Below, in pieces: positions 10,018 through 22,320 of a stretch of 64,000 bases of DNA. The position numbers and the translations under genes were made by a program. Origin of the DNA: Cymodocea nodosa (lineage: Eukaryota; Streptophyta; Magnoliopsida; Alismatales; Cymodoceaceae); NCBI GenBank assembly GCA_036874045.1, contig CM072337.1, forward strand, positions 8,494,001 to 8,558,000, read 5' to 3'. Numbering within the stretch: position 1 is the stretch's first letter; every line of letters begins with the position of its first letter. A model generated the notes under the pieces. That model was not told the origin of the DNA. It did not search any database and saw only the letters and a list, made by a program, of their open reading frames with translations.

Positions 10018-12401
10018 ACAATTTAAAAAGACAAAAAAACTATTTTACATTCATAAGAAGAGAATGTTAGAATAGTTTACAATGTTCTCAAGATAATGTT
10101 AAGTGTAGCATGCGTGTTGTCTTCGGAAGGTTTCAGTTGAAAGCATCCGAAACTTGTTTTTTGTTAAGTGCACTAACTGAACGTTATGTTACATAAGGTA
10201 ACGTGTAAAACTGCCTCTAGACAACGTTTTACTCATTAGGTTAGTTAACTCAACGAGTTACACTGGAATTTTTTGGGTACCTTGATTGAATAAACTATAT
10301 TCAATACTCATTTGAAATCCAAACGCAACTATACACGTTGAGTTATTTACCTAAAAACCCTATTTAAACACTTATTACACGGGCACTTAGGTTATTTGTA
10401 AACCTTAGTCTGCAAATCTTTCCCGCTTGTTGCTATTACAACCTACGATGATGGTCTCCAAGTTCTACTAAGGTCGTGACAGAGGAAAAGGAAAAAGCAG
10501 AAGAGATGCAAATGGAAAAGAAATCGATACTGATGAAGTTCCACGCACTTGGTTCAAGAAAATACTTTGAGCGTACAAAAGGTTAGTAGAAATTTATAGA
10601 GATTACTTCTTTTCTCAAGGTATACTAGATGAAGTTAGACAAGAGCTTCAACATACTGATGAAAATATTACATACATGGGTATTTATAATAAATTTGATA
10701 GAGAATACAAAATGAAATGTGTTGAGATTGCATTTCCCGAGCAATATACAAAATATTTGGAAAAAGGTGTAGGTACATCAACTAGAATTCCTCAAATACC
10801 TATAAACGGTACAAGACTACATGCATTTGAGGAAGAGCATGAATCAGCTATCCCTACTCCTTTATATTCAAAACAAGTAGAATCACATATTGCTGTAGAT
10901 AAAAGAAAAGTTGACAGTCTTCGAAAGGCTATAGCAAAAGAAAGTGCCTTTGAAGAATTAAAGCAGAAAACTTTTCTGGAGCAATTTGAAAAGAAAACAA
11001 CAATACTTGTAGAAGAGAAATAGAAATGTTATAGAAGAAGAAAAGTTAGAAAAATTATGTCTATAGAAACAAAGTCTATTGGACAAGGACAATCAGATGA
11101 ACATTTATTTCCAAAGGATAATGTATGACTAGACATTGTACCTTATAGTGCATCTGATAAACTCATCAGTTCAGAGCATACTAAAACTAATGATGATAAC
11201 AAGACTTTATTTTCTCTTGCTAGAAAACTTGAGAAAAAATGCAAGTCAAATATGAGCTCAAGTTTTTCTATTAGTACAAGTCTTGATGATGTAGAAATTG
11301 AACAATCAAAGCATCAAGCAACTGACATTGAACAAGTTATTGCAGATATAATTGACAATGTTGAGGCAGTAACTAGTTTTAAGACTGAATTGTCTAGAGT
11401 AGCAGATATTGAAAAAGTTAAAACTCCAAAAAAGCTAAATGTCAACCAGCCTTCTACAGAATTTATAGAAGTAGAGTTTGAGAATTCACAACATGTACAA
11501 ATGGAACTATTTGTTGCAGAAATTGAAAAATTACAGACAAATACATAGGTTGATGAATTTGTGCAAAATTTGAACTCTGTATTTCTATAGAAACTGAACA
11601 AATGAATGTGGCGGATATTGAAAATGTTCCTTACACTATTGAAACTGAAGAATAAAGTGTACATAAGTAGCTTCAAGAAAATATTTTCACAAAGGAACAA
11701 CATGACATTCATTTTAACGAAGAAGTTCCTGAAGATGAATTAAACTCTGAATCACGGCTTCAGGTATCACCTTCTTTGTGTATAGTATTACAAATTCAAG
11801 GTAATTCAATTCATTTTAGATCTGAGGAAGCATTGTAGAAATACAATAATCTGATTACATGTTAGATTCTGCATGCTAGACCAATAAAATTCAGAAATTT
11901 GATTGATATGAGAGATTTATTTGAGTATCAATGTCTCATTCAATTCTTGCCAATTGGAACGAAATGGAAGGAATACATAGAGCTTATTGTAGCTTTTTAT
12001 AGCAATTTGATCAAGAATGAAAATATACTGAAAACTCAAATAAATAAACAAGAGTTAATATTGTCTCCTGAATTAATTTTTGAAGTTTTGGGATTAAAGA
12101 ATGAAGGTGTTGTTGTTACAAACAAATTTGACATGATTAGACAATTGGAATGGAACATTCAGTCTTTATCAAAAATTCTAGATGTATATACTGAAATGAG
12201 ATTAATGGAAAATCTGAATGTAGAGGCAAGGTTTATTGCAAATATATTGCATGCCAATTTATTTTAGAGAGTCAAACACAATATGGAAGTCAGCAGAAGC
12301 TGTTTATATGCCACTTATGGTTTGCTGAATAAAATTCAAATCAATTGGTTGGATGTTTTTACTTCTCAACTACAGCATATGAGTAAAAATAAAAACTGCT
12401 C
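10018..12401 (+). mobile_element. Copia A3: 3' part of a SIRE-like element
   Basis: Plus-strand copy of the region downstream of RNase H in the A family, collinear with 26520 down to 25339, 34650 down to 33576 and 58450 down to 56475 on the other strand. It contains the third ORF, and ends abruptly at about 12370, where about 30 unmatched bases lead into the truncated G2 LTR. No LTR is attached. Confidence 0.75.
10451..12390 (+). pseudogene. Third ORF of SIRE-like copia (A3 copy), decayed
   Basis: Begins MVSKFY then a stop, then a basic glycine/lysine-rich N-terminus and the conserved segment with WFKKIL and YFFSQGILDEVRQEL. In the second half it has EIKDLFEYQGLIQF-like and GLKNEG motifs of the accessory protein found in G2 (18408-20684). 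Several stops and frame changes break it, but it is the longest copy here and keeps a central acidic stretch (about 11090-11640) deleted from A-prime. It occupies the env position of SIRE-type elements. Function unknown. Confidence 0.7.
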
Positions 12402-13056
12402 CTCAGTGGTAACTGCTTCTACTTGAATGGTCGGTTGGATTTCCTTCCTTCAGATCAATGGCGATGATTTCTTTCTCCCTGCACAATTGAATTCCTACAT
12501 GATACGTGCAAACGTGGTTTTTCCTTCCAACTATCTGTTCCTGCAACTACTACAATGGCATATTAGAAAATATATAGTCCGTGGAGTTACAGATAACTCA
12601 ACAGACTTCCTTCGTTGATTTAACTATAAAATACATGCAAAAATAACAACTTAAGTTTATAACGCTAACCTAATGCGTTGCTTTAGTGTATTTTCATGTA
12701 ACTCAACGCGTGCAGTTATACTAACTTAACAAGTTATAACGTAAGTAAATCTACCAGCTCTCAACACGTGTCAGCAGTAGTTTAAACATAAAATAACATT
12801 CCAGAGAGTTACAGGTATAACTATCCGATGCTCAGATGCATTTTCGGATACTTAAGAATTTCACAGCCTGCAATTTACCGACAGTTCATAAATGTACTAA
12901 ATTAACATTAATTCCCCAAAATTAAGTAGATTCTTCAATTAAAGCATATAACAGTGCAATTATAACATAATGGCTTAATTCTCATATGATAAGCTAAATA
13001 TTATGCAATTAACCATCATTTAACTGTTACTAATATGCACTTTTTCATTCTAAACA
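12402..13056 (-). repeat. G2 3' LTR, truncated
   Basis: Begins at 13056 (TGTTTAGAATG on the minus strand) and matches the 5' LTR as far as about 24684, just before the TATA box. R and U5 are absent. Only about 655 of 1854 bases remain. Confidence 0.85.
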
Positions 13057-14820
13057 CTTCCCCCATACCTAAATTTTGCTAGTCCCTTAGCAAACTAAGA
13101 TTTAATTAATTGGTCTTTCAAAAAGTGCTAGAATTAATTCTCCCCCTTTTGTTTTTTTTTCTTTTCTTCTGTTTAGCATAAACATATATTCTGTATGTTT
13201 CAGTAATCAACCTGCAAAGATATTTAGAATATATGTAAATTACATACAAAGTATATCATCTTCATATAGGTGTTAATTATATTATCGTTTGTTCTTCTTT
13301 TCATCATCTGTAATCCTGAATTTTCCAATAAGTTTTTCCAGAAGAAATTTCAACAACATACAAATTAAAGTACAATCCAATTCAATCTGATTAAGACAAG
13401 TAGAATAAAGAATTGTATTTCCATTAAACAACTTCAAAAGTCAATTCCATATTCATATTTCAGCAATTCTAGATAACAGAAAATATACTCGATTCATAAG
13501 ATATCTATATTTCACAAAACATTTGTATCTTTTCAGAATAGTATATGTTTTTTTTTTTCTTTTTCTTTTTTTGTGTACTTTAAAAGTTAATTTGACAAGC
13601 TTGAATCATGCAAGAGCTTTCTATTGTACCCATGTAACGAGTTTTCAGTCAACAATCCCAGATCTGATCAAGATCTTAGGTTGCCAGATTTTCAGAGTCC
13701 TTTTTCAGGTCAACAATCCTTACATACCTATCTACTCAAGTACAAAAGGCTCCTGATCAAACAAGTCAATAAACTCTCAAGGTTTTTTTTTTTTTTCTAA
13801 AAATAAATGTACACACAAAACAAAGCATTAATCACATACTGTATATGCACGTATTTCATTAATACAGATGCAGTAAAACACCAATCTCATATAATCCTGC
13901 TTCTATCATTTACTAAAAATATGAATCCATAACAATAAGCTCATACTTTATCTGCAGTTTAATAAGATCTACACATAAATCATTCTACAAGTTCAATCAG
14001 TCAAAGTAAATGTATCTTTCATCATATGTGTTTCATTTAATCTAGAATTCACATCTCAGCTCCTTCAGGACTTCAGATAATTTTCTGATTAAGCATTAAA
14101 TATTCTGATTTCATTTTAAAATCGTGAAACTGTTAAACTCATGAAATTCAGAAAAATCATAAGATACTATATCTAGATTTACATAAATAATAAATTATAT
14201 AGCATCTTCTATAGCCTTCTAAATATAACATTCAAGCAGTTTATAAAAATTTTACAATCTCAATTATCGGATAGTTACAGCAAGTTAATAAAAATTTTCA
14301 ATTTCCATAAAACTTTGTAGTACCATTTTAATTCCTTTAATTAACAAACTTACATGGCTGTTACTTTAATTACCTCCCCCCCATACCTACATTTTGCATT
14401 ATCCTCAATGTAAAAGATTTGACAATAAGTACAGTAATTGTAGCAGGCATGAATAAAGTTTTGTTTGATTTAAAATTCAGGATAAGTAATTGGTTACATA
14501 CCTTGTTCCATTTGTATCTATTTCTGCATATTTCGATTTTTGATTCTGAAAAACTTTTCATTCCTAGATAAACACAGAATATAAAACAAAATAACATTTA
14601 ACAGGTATTAATAAATTAGTGTCTTGTGTGGAACCCAGGCTTCTATGCCTTTGGTGGCTCACAAGCAAGCCAGTTGGTTTCCCAGAACAGATACCAACAA
14701 ACTGGATTGATATTTTGTTTTGTTTTTTTTATAAAATGAACATGAAAAACTTCAAAATTCCTTTTTTTTTTTCTAAAAATAAATGCAAAATACACAACAT
14801 TAAACACACAAAATCACAGC
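13057..14820 (-). other. G2 3' noncoding region
   Basis: Collinear with 4087-5871 of G1. Polypurine tract at 13057-13070, shared gypsy/copia block at about 13580-13790, and the AGGATAATGCA...TATGGGGGGGAGG motif around 14380-14412. Only chance ORFs are present. Confidence 0.8.
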
Positions 14821-15960
14821 TTAAGAACATGATTGAAAAGTAGAAACAAATGGAATAAATGTATCAGTCCAAGCAAACTTTTTAGGCATAGTCCTTCTTG
14901 CTATTAATTCTGTTTTAATGTAGTTTTTGGTCCTTTTTAATTTATAAACATGCAATATATTATAAATTTCAAATATGAGTGTATTACCATTAATGATATG
15001 TAATGCAGAAAGGGATCCTTTTTGGTTCCAAGGTAATGTAGCAGTTTTTATTTCTACATCTATTTCAATATACTCCTCTTCCCACTTCCATTCATTCATG
15101 TCTTCCATAATCCATATTTGAAATTTCATCAATTCATTCCACCATCTTATCAGACATAAAGTAGGATCATCTTTTTCATTATACCACATTCCTATTTGAA
15201 TTTTATTAAATTTTTCAGATGGTGGTTTAGCTATTTCACTCGGTATAGGTAAAATTTCTATATAATCATCATAACTATCTATGCTCACTATGTATAAATC
15301 AGATCTATATGCTATTGATATCTCCGTGACTAAATAAATATAACCATCAAGTATGACATGTGTTTGGTTAATTAATGATTTTTGTCCTAGATATATTATA
15401 ATGTTTTCATTCCAAGATCTGTTTAGAAAATTATACACACTTAAGCGTAAATCTTCACCCCAATTTCCTGTAGGTCTCCAATAATATAATTTTTCAGGAA
15501 TTGCAGAATTTTTATCAGAAAATATTAAAACTGACCCATAATTTTCAGTTGGTGCTTCAAATATATTAGGTCTTCCAATATTACATTCTTCTCCTGTTAT
15601 AGGATTTCTTATCAAAATCTCAGGTAATGATAAACTTGCATACCTTGGTCCCATCTTGTATATGATTAATCCTTCATCTATCCCCATAATATGACTCATT
15701 CCTTCTAATGCATTGGGTGGAGTTCCAATAGTTTCTTCCATAGCCAGATATTCATGGGTATTTGAACTACGATTAAATGACCTCCATATGAATCCATCTC
15801 TAATCTTAGTCATTTTTGCAGCTTGTAGTCCCTGAAAATATTTTTCTTCAATACAATCTTTAATTTCCTTTGATACACAACACATCCTGCACAGATCTTT
15901 AGCTGACAAGTTACTTAGTATTTCCCTTTGTGCATCCAATGGTAATTGCATTAATTTCAT
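14821..15960 (-). CDS. F-box protein carried by a retrotransposon (G2 copy)
   Basis: Uninterrupted 379-residue ORF, same length and start context as the G1 copy. F-box at the N-terminus (MQLPLDAQREILSNLSAKDL) followed by an F-box-associated domain. In the F-box, R24 and L26 of G1 are C and M here. Over the first ~135 codons I count by eye about 12 amino-acid-changing and 4 silent codon differences from G1, which does not indicate strong constraint since the copies separated. It follows the gag capsid half after about 195 bases holding a CGTTGAGTTA palindrome pair. Likely role, from family knowledge: SCF substrate adaptor; target unknown. Confidence 0.9.
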   Translation of the reverse strand: MKLMQLPLDAQREILSNLSAKDLCRMCCVSKEIKDCIEEKYFQGLQAAKMTKIRDGFIWRSFNRSSNTHEYLAMEETIGTPPNALEGMSHIMGIDEGLIIYKMGPRYASLSLPEILIRNPITGEECNIGRPNIFEAPTENYGSVLIFSDKNSAIPEKLYYWRPTGNWGEDLRLSVYNFLNRSWNENIIIYLGQKSLINQTHVILDGYIYLVTEISIAYRSDLYIVSIDSYDDYIEILPIPSEIAKPPSEKFNKIQIGMWYNEKDDPTLCLIRWWNELMKFQIWIMEDMNEWKWEEEYIEIDVEIKTATLPWNQKGSLSALHIINGNTLIFEIYNILHVYKLKRTKNYIKTELIARRTMPKKFAWTDTFIPFVSTFQSCS

Positions 15961-16155
15961 TTGTTGATTCTGTAAAATAAAAACAAAAATTTAGTAGAGA
16001 CAAAAATTAACATAACTATTGCACACCCTCGTGGAGTTAAGGCATAACTCAATGGACTAAGTTCGTTGAGTTAAAAATTAACTCTACGATACTATTAACT
16101 TAAAATAAAAATAAAAACATATATACATATAGATAGTTGCTTCAGATATGCTGCT

Positions 16156-17498
16156 TCATTCAGTTGCCCTCCCAGAAAAGGTATCAATTACATTAACTGT
16201 TCTATTGACAGGATTAGGTATAGCTTGTATTGGCAATCCTCCAGTAGGTCTAACTTTCATTGGTTCCTTCTGTCTAAGTGGTATATTTCTATTCTGATTT
16301 TGATTTACAACATTTCCAAATATAAATTCTAGACAATTGTTTACTTGTTGGATTATCTTTTCTTATTTCTTTATTCTAGCTCCTTGTTCAATTAATACTT
16401 CATAACTTATGTTCTTCTCATTTATATTTTCTCCTCCCTGGAAATTATTGTTTCTCCAAGATAAATTCAGGTGATTTCTCCAATTAGGATAATAAGAATT
16501 TCCCAAGTTATCTCTCTGGTTTCTAGCATAAATAATATCTAAGTCATTTATGTTTGTATTCTTTTCTCCTAGCTTTTGATTTAATGATAACTCTTCTATT
16601 TTCGTTGTTAATTCATTTAATTTCACCTCAAGCATAGTATTGGAATCTATTTCATGCATTCCTCTTGGAAATAATCTTTTATCTGCAATAGCTTCAGCCG
16701 AATTTTCCCACTATGTAATTCTTTTTGCAAAATTTTCTAAATATGCCCATGCTTCTTCACTACATAATTTTAAAAATCCATTTTGACAAGTAGATTCTAA
16801 TAAAGATTTCGTTGAAACATCTATGCCTTCATAAATTATGCCTATTAATTGTGCTTTACTCATTGCATGATGTGGACATTGAGTTAGTAAATCTTTAAAT
16901 CTTTCAAAATATTTCTAGAATGATTCACCCTGTTTTTGGCTACACATTAATATTTCTTTCTTCTTTTAATCATTTGCTGTGTTGGATAGTACTTTTCCAG
17001 AAAAACAGAGCAAAATTCAGTCCATGTAGAAATTGAATCAGGCGACAGAGTATATAACCATCTCTTAGCTGTATCTTTTAAAGCAAAAGGGATATATCTA
17101 AGTTTAATAGCATCTATACTCATGTTCGGCATTCTCATCATTTGACAAACTTTGTTAAATTCTCTAAGGAAATAATAGGCATCCTCTCTTTCTAATCCAT
17201 GAAAATGTGGAAATTGACTAATATAATTAGATTTCAGTTCAAACCTATCTCCCTCAAAGTTTGGCAATCGAATACATGAAGGTTCATCAATTAATTCAGG
17301 ATACAGAATCTCTCCTAATGGTTTTTCTACTAGAGCAGCCATCTCTACGTTCTCTTTTAAAGAAAGGTTAGCTACACCCCAAAGAATTTCGTTAAAGTTC
17401 AGTTCAGAAAATTTTTCAGTACCCCTCTGCAATGAAAATTCCTGGATAGGTGTTCTTACTAATCGTTTAGTGCTTAGAGAATGAGTTCATGTGCTCAT
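16156..17498 (-). pseudogene. gag, capsid half (Athila-like)
   Basis: About 447 codons from an ATG at 17498 to a stop at 16156. Recognisable Athila Gag features in order: LPNFEGDRFELKSNYISQF, LRYIPFALKDTAKRWL, STWTEFCSVFLEKYYP, FERFKDLLTQCPHH, and YYPNWRNHLNLSWRNNNF. These are the retrotransposon Gag core that forms the particle shell. A stop at codon 4, a frameshift near 16950, a TAG near 16917, a TAG near 16712 and a TAA at 16363-16365 break it. No zinc knuckle is present; that motif is in the separate ORF at 22321-23394. The position downstream of integrase is unusual for gag. Confidence 0.85.
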
Positions 17499-17526
17499 AA
17501 ATAAATAACAGAAGATTAATTACATA

Positions 17527-17772
17527 CTAGTTTGAAGCTTTCCATTCTATAAATATTTGTTGTCGGATGAAGGTTGAATCAACTACTTCTCCTTCCAGTT
17601 CCTCCAACGCTTTCTCCTTTCTCTTAAAAGTGTTGGTAACTCGTAAATAACATTCTGTTTCATATATATACTGCGCATCCATAAAGTGAATAAATCTCGT
17701 TGCAAGAACGTGTCTTGCAACGTGCATCGTGGTTCCTATTTTAATGGGTACGTGTACCACTACTAATTTCAA
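17527..17772 (-). CDS. Short ORF upstream of the gag capsid half
   Basis: Intact 81-codon ORF, also present but broken in G1 (2121-2366). The first half is hydrophobic/basic (MKLVVVHVPIKIG) and the second charged (KRKEKALEELEGE). It ends 28 bases before the gag ATG. The end is followed by GTATGT, and TTGCAG occurs before 17433, so a splice joining it to gag is conceivable, but gag is already open upstream of that acceptor. No family recognised. Confidence 0.35.
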   Translation of the reverse strand: MKLVVVHVPIKIGTTMHVARHVLATRFIHFMDAQYIYETECYLRVTNTFKRKEKALEELEGEVVDSTFIRQQIFIEWKASN

Positions 17773-18407
17773 ATTTTGGTAACTGCTAAACCGACGAAGT
17801 TTCGTTTGTGGTTAAAAGAATAACTGTTCTACTTAATCCACGAACTAACCTCGTTGAGTTACAGATTACTCAACAGAACAAAGTCGGTTACTATTGCTAA
17901 CTCCACGGGCTAACTTCGTTGAGTTATAGATAACTCAACGGAGTGACCTTATATTATATTACTGACCTTGTGGAGTTACGGTTAACTCAACGGAATTACT
18001 TCGTTGAGTTAACACTTGGCAACTTCTAAGTTTCACTCTCGTAAGTTTTCTATTCTGTTTTTTTTTTTCTTTGTCATTTTGCTAACTGTAATAAAGTTAA
18101 ATCTATGTCATTAATGCCTCATTTTGATTAAAATACATTTAAATCTAAACATTATATAAAGATTTAAATTACAGGTCATTTTATGTTATGCAGAATTTAC
18201 ATTTTACCTTATAACATGCAGAAATTTTTAAGCAGTTATCCTGTCATTCAGCAAATTGTAAATCTGTTCCATATTCATAAAGTTCCACAAATTACATAAT
18301 ATTCAATAAATTCTATTCATTTCACATTCAAATAAGTATGAAAATTGCATCTGAAAAATTATATTCATTAATATGAATCAATTACATTACAAGTACATCA
18401 TACAATT

Positions 18408-20684
18408 TCATACAATTTTACACAAGTAGACAAACAATACATTTAAATCTCTATGCCTAAGTTCATCTACTTCCTTCTAGAGTTTTTCTAATTGCTACTC
18501 TAATTGATTTATCCTCTCTACTGCTCTTGCAATTTCTCTAGAAGGTACAGCTAATTCTACAGCTACAAAATTTCTGTATTCTTTCACTGAAATGGTTCTA
18601 GATCTTATCCTTTTTGTTGTCCATTTAGTGAAATCAATACTATCCACCATCAGCAGTGGAATCAAATCTCCATAAAATAATTTCTTCTTTACTGTTTTCA
18701 ACTTGGAGATAAAAACTGCATACCAATTTATTTGGATCTTATTTACAACTACATACGTGGCCCATTTGACAAATTGACTTAATTCTATGTCATGGCCCTA
18801 TCGTTGATAGACATTCTTAATCAGAATGTTAGCTACCATGTGTGCTTTACCATTTAAATGCTTCAATCTGTTTAATAATGGCACACCAGGATTGATAGCT
18901 AAACAATCCTTAATTTGCTGCTCAGTCCATTAAACTGCAGTTGTATCCTCCAAAATTTTTGTTCCTTCATTCTTTAAACCAAATATGTTGTGGAGAAGCT
19001 CTGGTGTTATCTATACATCAGCTTCCTCCACGTTTGAAATTAATTCTCCTTCTCCTTCTCTTAAATTTGCATAGAAACAGGGCACTAAATTCTCATATAC
19101 TGCATGCCCTCTATCTTGAGATATAAATTGCAGTAGACCTTGGAATTCAAATAGATCTTTGATTTCTTGCATTCCATCCCAATTTACTGGTCTACTGTAA
19201 AAAATATCGTAACCCCTTATTGCTTGGTATTTGATATAAGCTTCCTGACTACAAAAATGTACTTCATTCAAAATTGTTGTTTCAGTCGGGTCAAGAAGGT
19301 GACTTTGTTGCTCTATAGGGGTTTGCTCTTGCTCTTCCTCTAGCATAGGCTACATTTGGACATTCTCTTCAGATTCCTGAATTTTTGCTTTTGATTCTGT
19401 CTGTGGTGGTGAGCCGGCAGAACTCTCCACTCTGTCTTGAATTCTTTCCATAATTTGCTGAAGAGTTTCTTGCTCTTCAGTGGAATTTGTGAAATTATTT
19501 TTGTCCAAATGGCTTCTTTCAGCCTCTTCATTTTCTACTCTTTCTTCTTCCTCCTGACTACCAATCTGTTCTGTTACTGTTCTTTCTAATTCTGTAACAG
19601 ATTGGGATGGAGTCACGGGCAATTCAGTTTCTGCCCTAATTTCTGTTTCTTCTTGTACAGGCTGCAAACTAATTTCAGCCTGATTTTTTTCTTTTCTTTG
19701 CTCCTCCTCAGATTCGGATAGCAAGTTAATAAAAATCTGCTCCATAGGCCCTGTAAAAATTGGTACTTCAAATTTAATTTCTTTATAATCAGGCACATTT
19801 TCTTTTTCTTTCTTTTTTCTGATTAGTTGTGCCTGTTCTTACTCTTCATCTTTTGAAATTAAATCTACAAAAATAGGCTCTGCAGGCTTTCGAACCACAG
19901 GTACTGGCTCTTCTTGTTTAATTCTTCCAATAATTGCTGGTCTCGAAGGACCAGCTTCAGCTTCTTTTGCAGCATCTCTAACAGTAGTTCTGGTAGTAGC
20001 TTCTTGATGCTGTTCCACTTTAATTTTATATTGGGCTTTCAACTTTTCTGCAGCCCTCTTTTTGTACAGTGCATCAAACACCAGATGTGCTTTAGCCACT
20101 GCCAAATCTTCTGATTCTCCTTGGTTTTTTCCAACTTGAACCAGTTCTACAAATTCTCTTATTTCTTCTTCAGTCGAAGGCCCCATCATTTTTGCTCGAG
20201 TCAATGGCTTAAATGGTGGAACTGAAGGTCCAGACTGCTGCTCCTCAGGAACAGGTCTTTCAGTAGTTGGTTCCTCCCATTCTTCAGTTGCCTCTTCATT
20301 TGCTTTCCTTTCTTGCTCCCAGATCACCCGTTTAGCTTGTCTACAGATTCGTCTTTTGAACTAGAGTTGGGACTTACGCTGAATTAATTCTAGGTCAACT
20401 TCATTACTTGGCCTTATTTGTCTTTCCTTACTTACAGCTATTTCTGTTGCTATTCTGATTCGTGTTTCCATTGTTTGAGGTATTCGTATATCCATATCTA
20501 CTAAATCTCTTCTCAACTTGAAAAGTTCTAATTCTACCTTCTGTAGCTCTTTCTCTCTTGTCGTATTTCTAAACTTCTGTCGTGTGTGCCACTCTTCTGA
20601 TTCCTTCAGAAATTCTGATGTATCAACAACATCTTCCCAGAATTCGGGCGTCATCTTCATCATCGTGGAGTTACACAACAGCAC
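18408..20684 (-). pseudogene. Accessory (env-position) ORF of G2
   Basis: A single frame of 759 codons from 20684 to a TGA at 18408, interrupted by eight in-frame TAG/TAA codons and no frameshift; each stop is one C-to-T change from CAG/CAA. Residues 1-110 are charged; 110-440 are glutamate/proline-rich and probably disordered; about 440-720 contain a folded-looking domain with EIKDLFEFQGLLQF, FYANL, ITPELLHNIFGLKNEG, ANILIKNVYQR and KLFYGDLIPLL; the C-terminus looks like a short coiled coil. From memory this resembles the 'putative plant transposon protein' domain and the ORF that follows pol in Athila. The same domain is in the third ORF of the copia A elements. Confidence 0.75.
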
Positions 20685-20844
20685 GTAATCGCTCTGCTTT
20701 CTACTGTTCTAGATTCTAAATGATTTGTCGGATAATGCCCCCAAAACCTTAGGTTTTAGTTTAAATAAGCACTAAGTTTAGGCGAGTAATCGGGTCATTT
20801 CCCGAACCAACTATTACTATTTTATCCGTGGTCTTAGCTATAGT

Positions 20845-20945
20845 ACTTCGTTGTGTTACAGGTAACTCAACGGAATAAGCTCGTTGACTAACTCAAGACT
20901 TAACGGAGTAAGCTCGTTGAATTAAGCGTAACTCAACGGACTCCC
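20845..20945. repeat. Cluster of CGTTGAGTTA-type palindromes
   Basis: Several TAACTCAACG / CGTTG half-sites upstream of the accessory ORF, between it and the spacer array. Confidence 0.7.
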
Positions 20946-21004
20946 CGTACAAGCAAATATAATAATAAAAATATTACAAAGAATAGTTTTTCTGTTTTTT
21001 TTTT

Positions 21005-21300
21005 CTTTTTTACTGGTTTAACCGATACTATGCTTCGGTCAGACCTAAATATATATATTTTTTTTTATCTTTCTTTCGATTGAACCGATACTATGTTTCG
21101 GTAAAACAAAATTTTTTTTTCTGAAAATTAATATACAATTTTTTCCCGATTTAACCGATACTATGCTTCGGCAAAACCAATATTTTTTTTAATGTTCCGG
21201 TCATACTAATGCTACACTTCGGTCAGACCTAAATATTTTTTAATTTTCCGGCCATACCTATGGATCCAATCGGTTGAACCGCAACTATTTTTATGTTTTA
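21005..21300 (-). repeat. Palindromic tandem spacer of G2
   Basis: Two to three degenerate units of the repeat described at 1230-1845, read on the minus strand, with the same GGTTTAACCGATACTATG-type arms. It separates integrase from the accessory ORF; in G1 the equivalent array follows the primer site directly. A TA dinucleotide run is at 21319-21338. Confidence 0.8.
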
Positions 21301-21359
21301 TATATATTTTTAATGTTTTATATATATATATATATATAAATGTAAAAACTGATTTCTTA

Positions 21360-22268
21360 CTAAGTAAAACTCAAGTAGTCCTCTACTCTAATTTCTTCTA
21401 TAATTCCAAAGGAGCTTTTTGGTGTTTTCAGAATAGGTTTAAGTCTTTGTCCATTTACTTTAAATATATTCTGATTTTTAGGATTTTCAATTTCAATAGC
21501 TCCATAAGGATAAACATTTCGAACTATGTAAGGTCCTACCCATCTAGATCTTAATTTTCCTGGATGGTCATGGAGTCTAGCCATATAAAGATATACCTCT
21601 TGTCCTATTTCAAAGTTTTTAGGAATAATTTTTCTATCATGCCAGAATTTCATTTTCTCTTTTTCTCTTACAGTCTTTGAATAAGCTTCATTTCTAAATT
21701 CTTCTAATTCAATTAGTTGCATTTTCCTATTTTCAGCAACTTGATTTAAATTAGTGTTCAAAGTTTTTAATGCCCAATAAGCTTTATGTTCTATTTCAGC
21801 AAGTAAATGACAACTTTTTCCATATACTAGCCTAAAAGGTGACATACCTAAGCTCGTTTTATAAGCAGCTCTATAAGCCCAAAGTGCATCAATCAATCTA
21901 TTAGCCCAATCTGTTCTAGTAGGATTTACTACTTTTTCCAAGATTAATTTAATTTGTTTGTTTGCACTTTCTACTTGTCCACTTGTTTGCGGATGATATG
22001 ATGTTGCAATTTTGTGGTTTACTCCATATTTCTTCATTAAGGCTTCAAAACTTCTATTACAAAAATGAGTTCCTCTATCACTGATAATAGCTTTAGGTAT
22101 TCCAAATCTGGCAAATATATTTGTTCTTATAAATTGTATTACCACTTTGTTATCGTTAGTTTTTGTAGGAATAACTTCTATCCATTTAGATACATAATCC
22201 ACTCCCAACAATATGTAATTAAATTGATTAGATATAGGAAATGGACCCATAAAATCTATTCCCCACAC
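21360..22268 (-). CDS. Integrase, C-terminal part of pol (Athila-like)
   Basis: 302-codon open frame. Retroviral integrase core with D5 (GIDFMGPF), D64 (ISDRGTHF) and E100 (QVESANK), followed by [21 protein letters not shown] and a C-terminal GPY-type domain ([17 protein letters not shown]). No chromodomain, as expected for Athila. Inserts element cDNA into chromosomes. The ORF is the end of a polyprotein: the zinc-binding N-terminal domain and everything upstream to the start of protease are deleted, and the frame continues a few codons upstream (EIFDVW) to a fusion with gag at about 22275. Probably inactive alone. Confidence 0.88.
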   Translation of the reverse strand: MWGIDFMGPFPISNQFNYILLGVDYVSKWIEVIPTKTNDNKVVIQFIRTNIFARFGIPKAIISDRGTHFCNRSFEALMKKYGVNHKIATSYHPQTSGQVESANKQIKLILEKVVNPTRTDWANRLIDALWAYRAAYKTSLGMSPFRLVYGKSCHLLAEIEHKAYWALKTLNTNLNQVAENRKMQLIELEEFRNEAYSKTVREKEKMKFWHDRKIIPKNFEIGQEVYLYMARLHDHPGKLRSRWVGPYIVRNVYPYGAIEIENPKNQNIFKVNGQRLKPILKTPKSSFGIIEEIRVEDYLSFT

Positions 22269-22320
22269 ATCAAAGATTTCAACTACTTTGCTCAGCTAAA
22301 AAAACCTTTCTAAGAACTTT

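Noticed and set aside
14821..15960. Purifying selection on the F-box inferred from open frames
   Set aside because: A hand count of differences between the two copies gives mostly replacement changes, so openness alone is not evidence of constraint.
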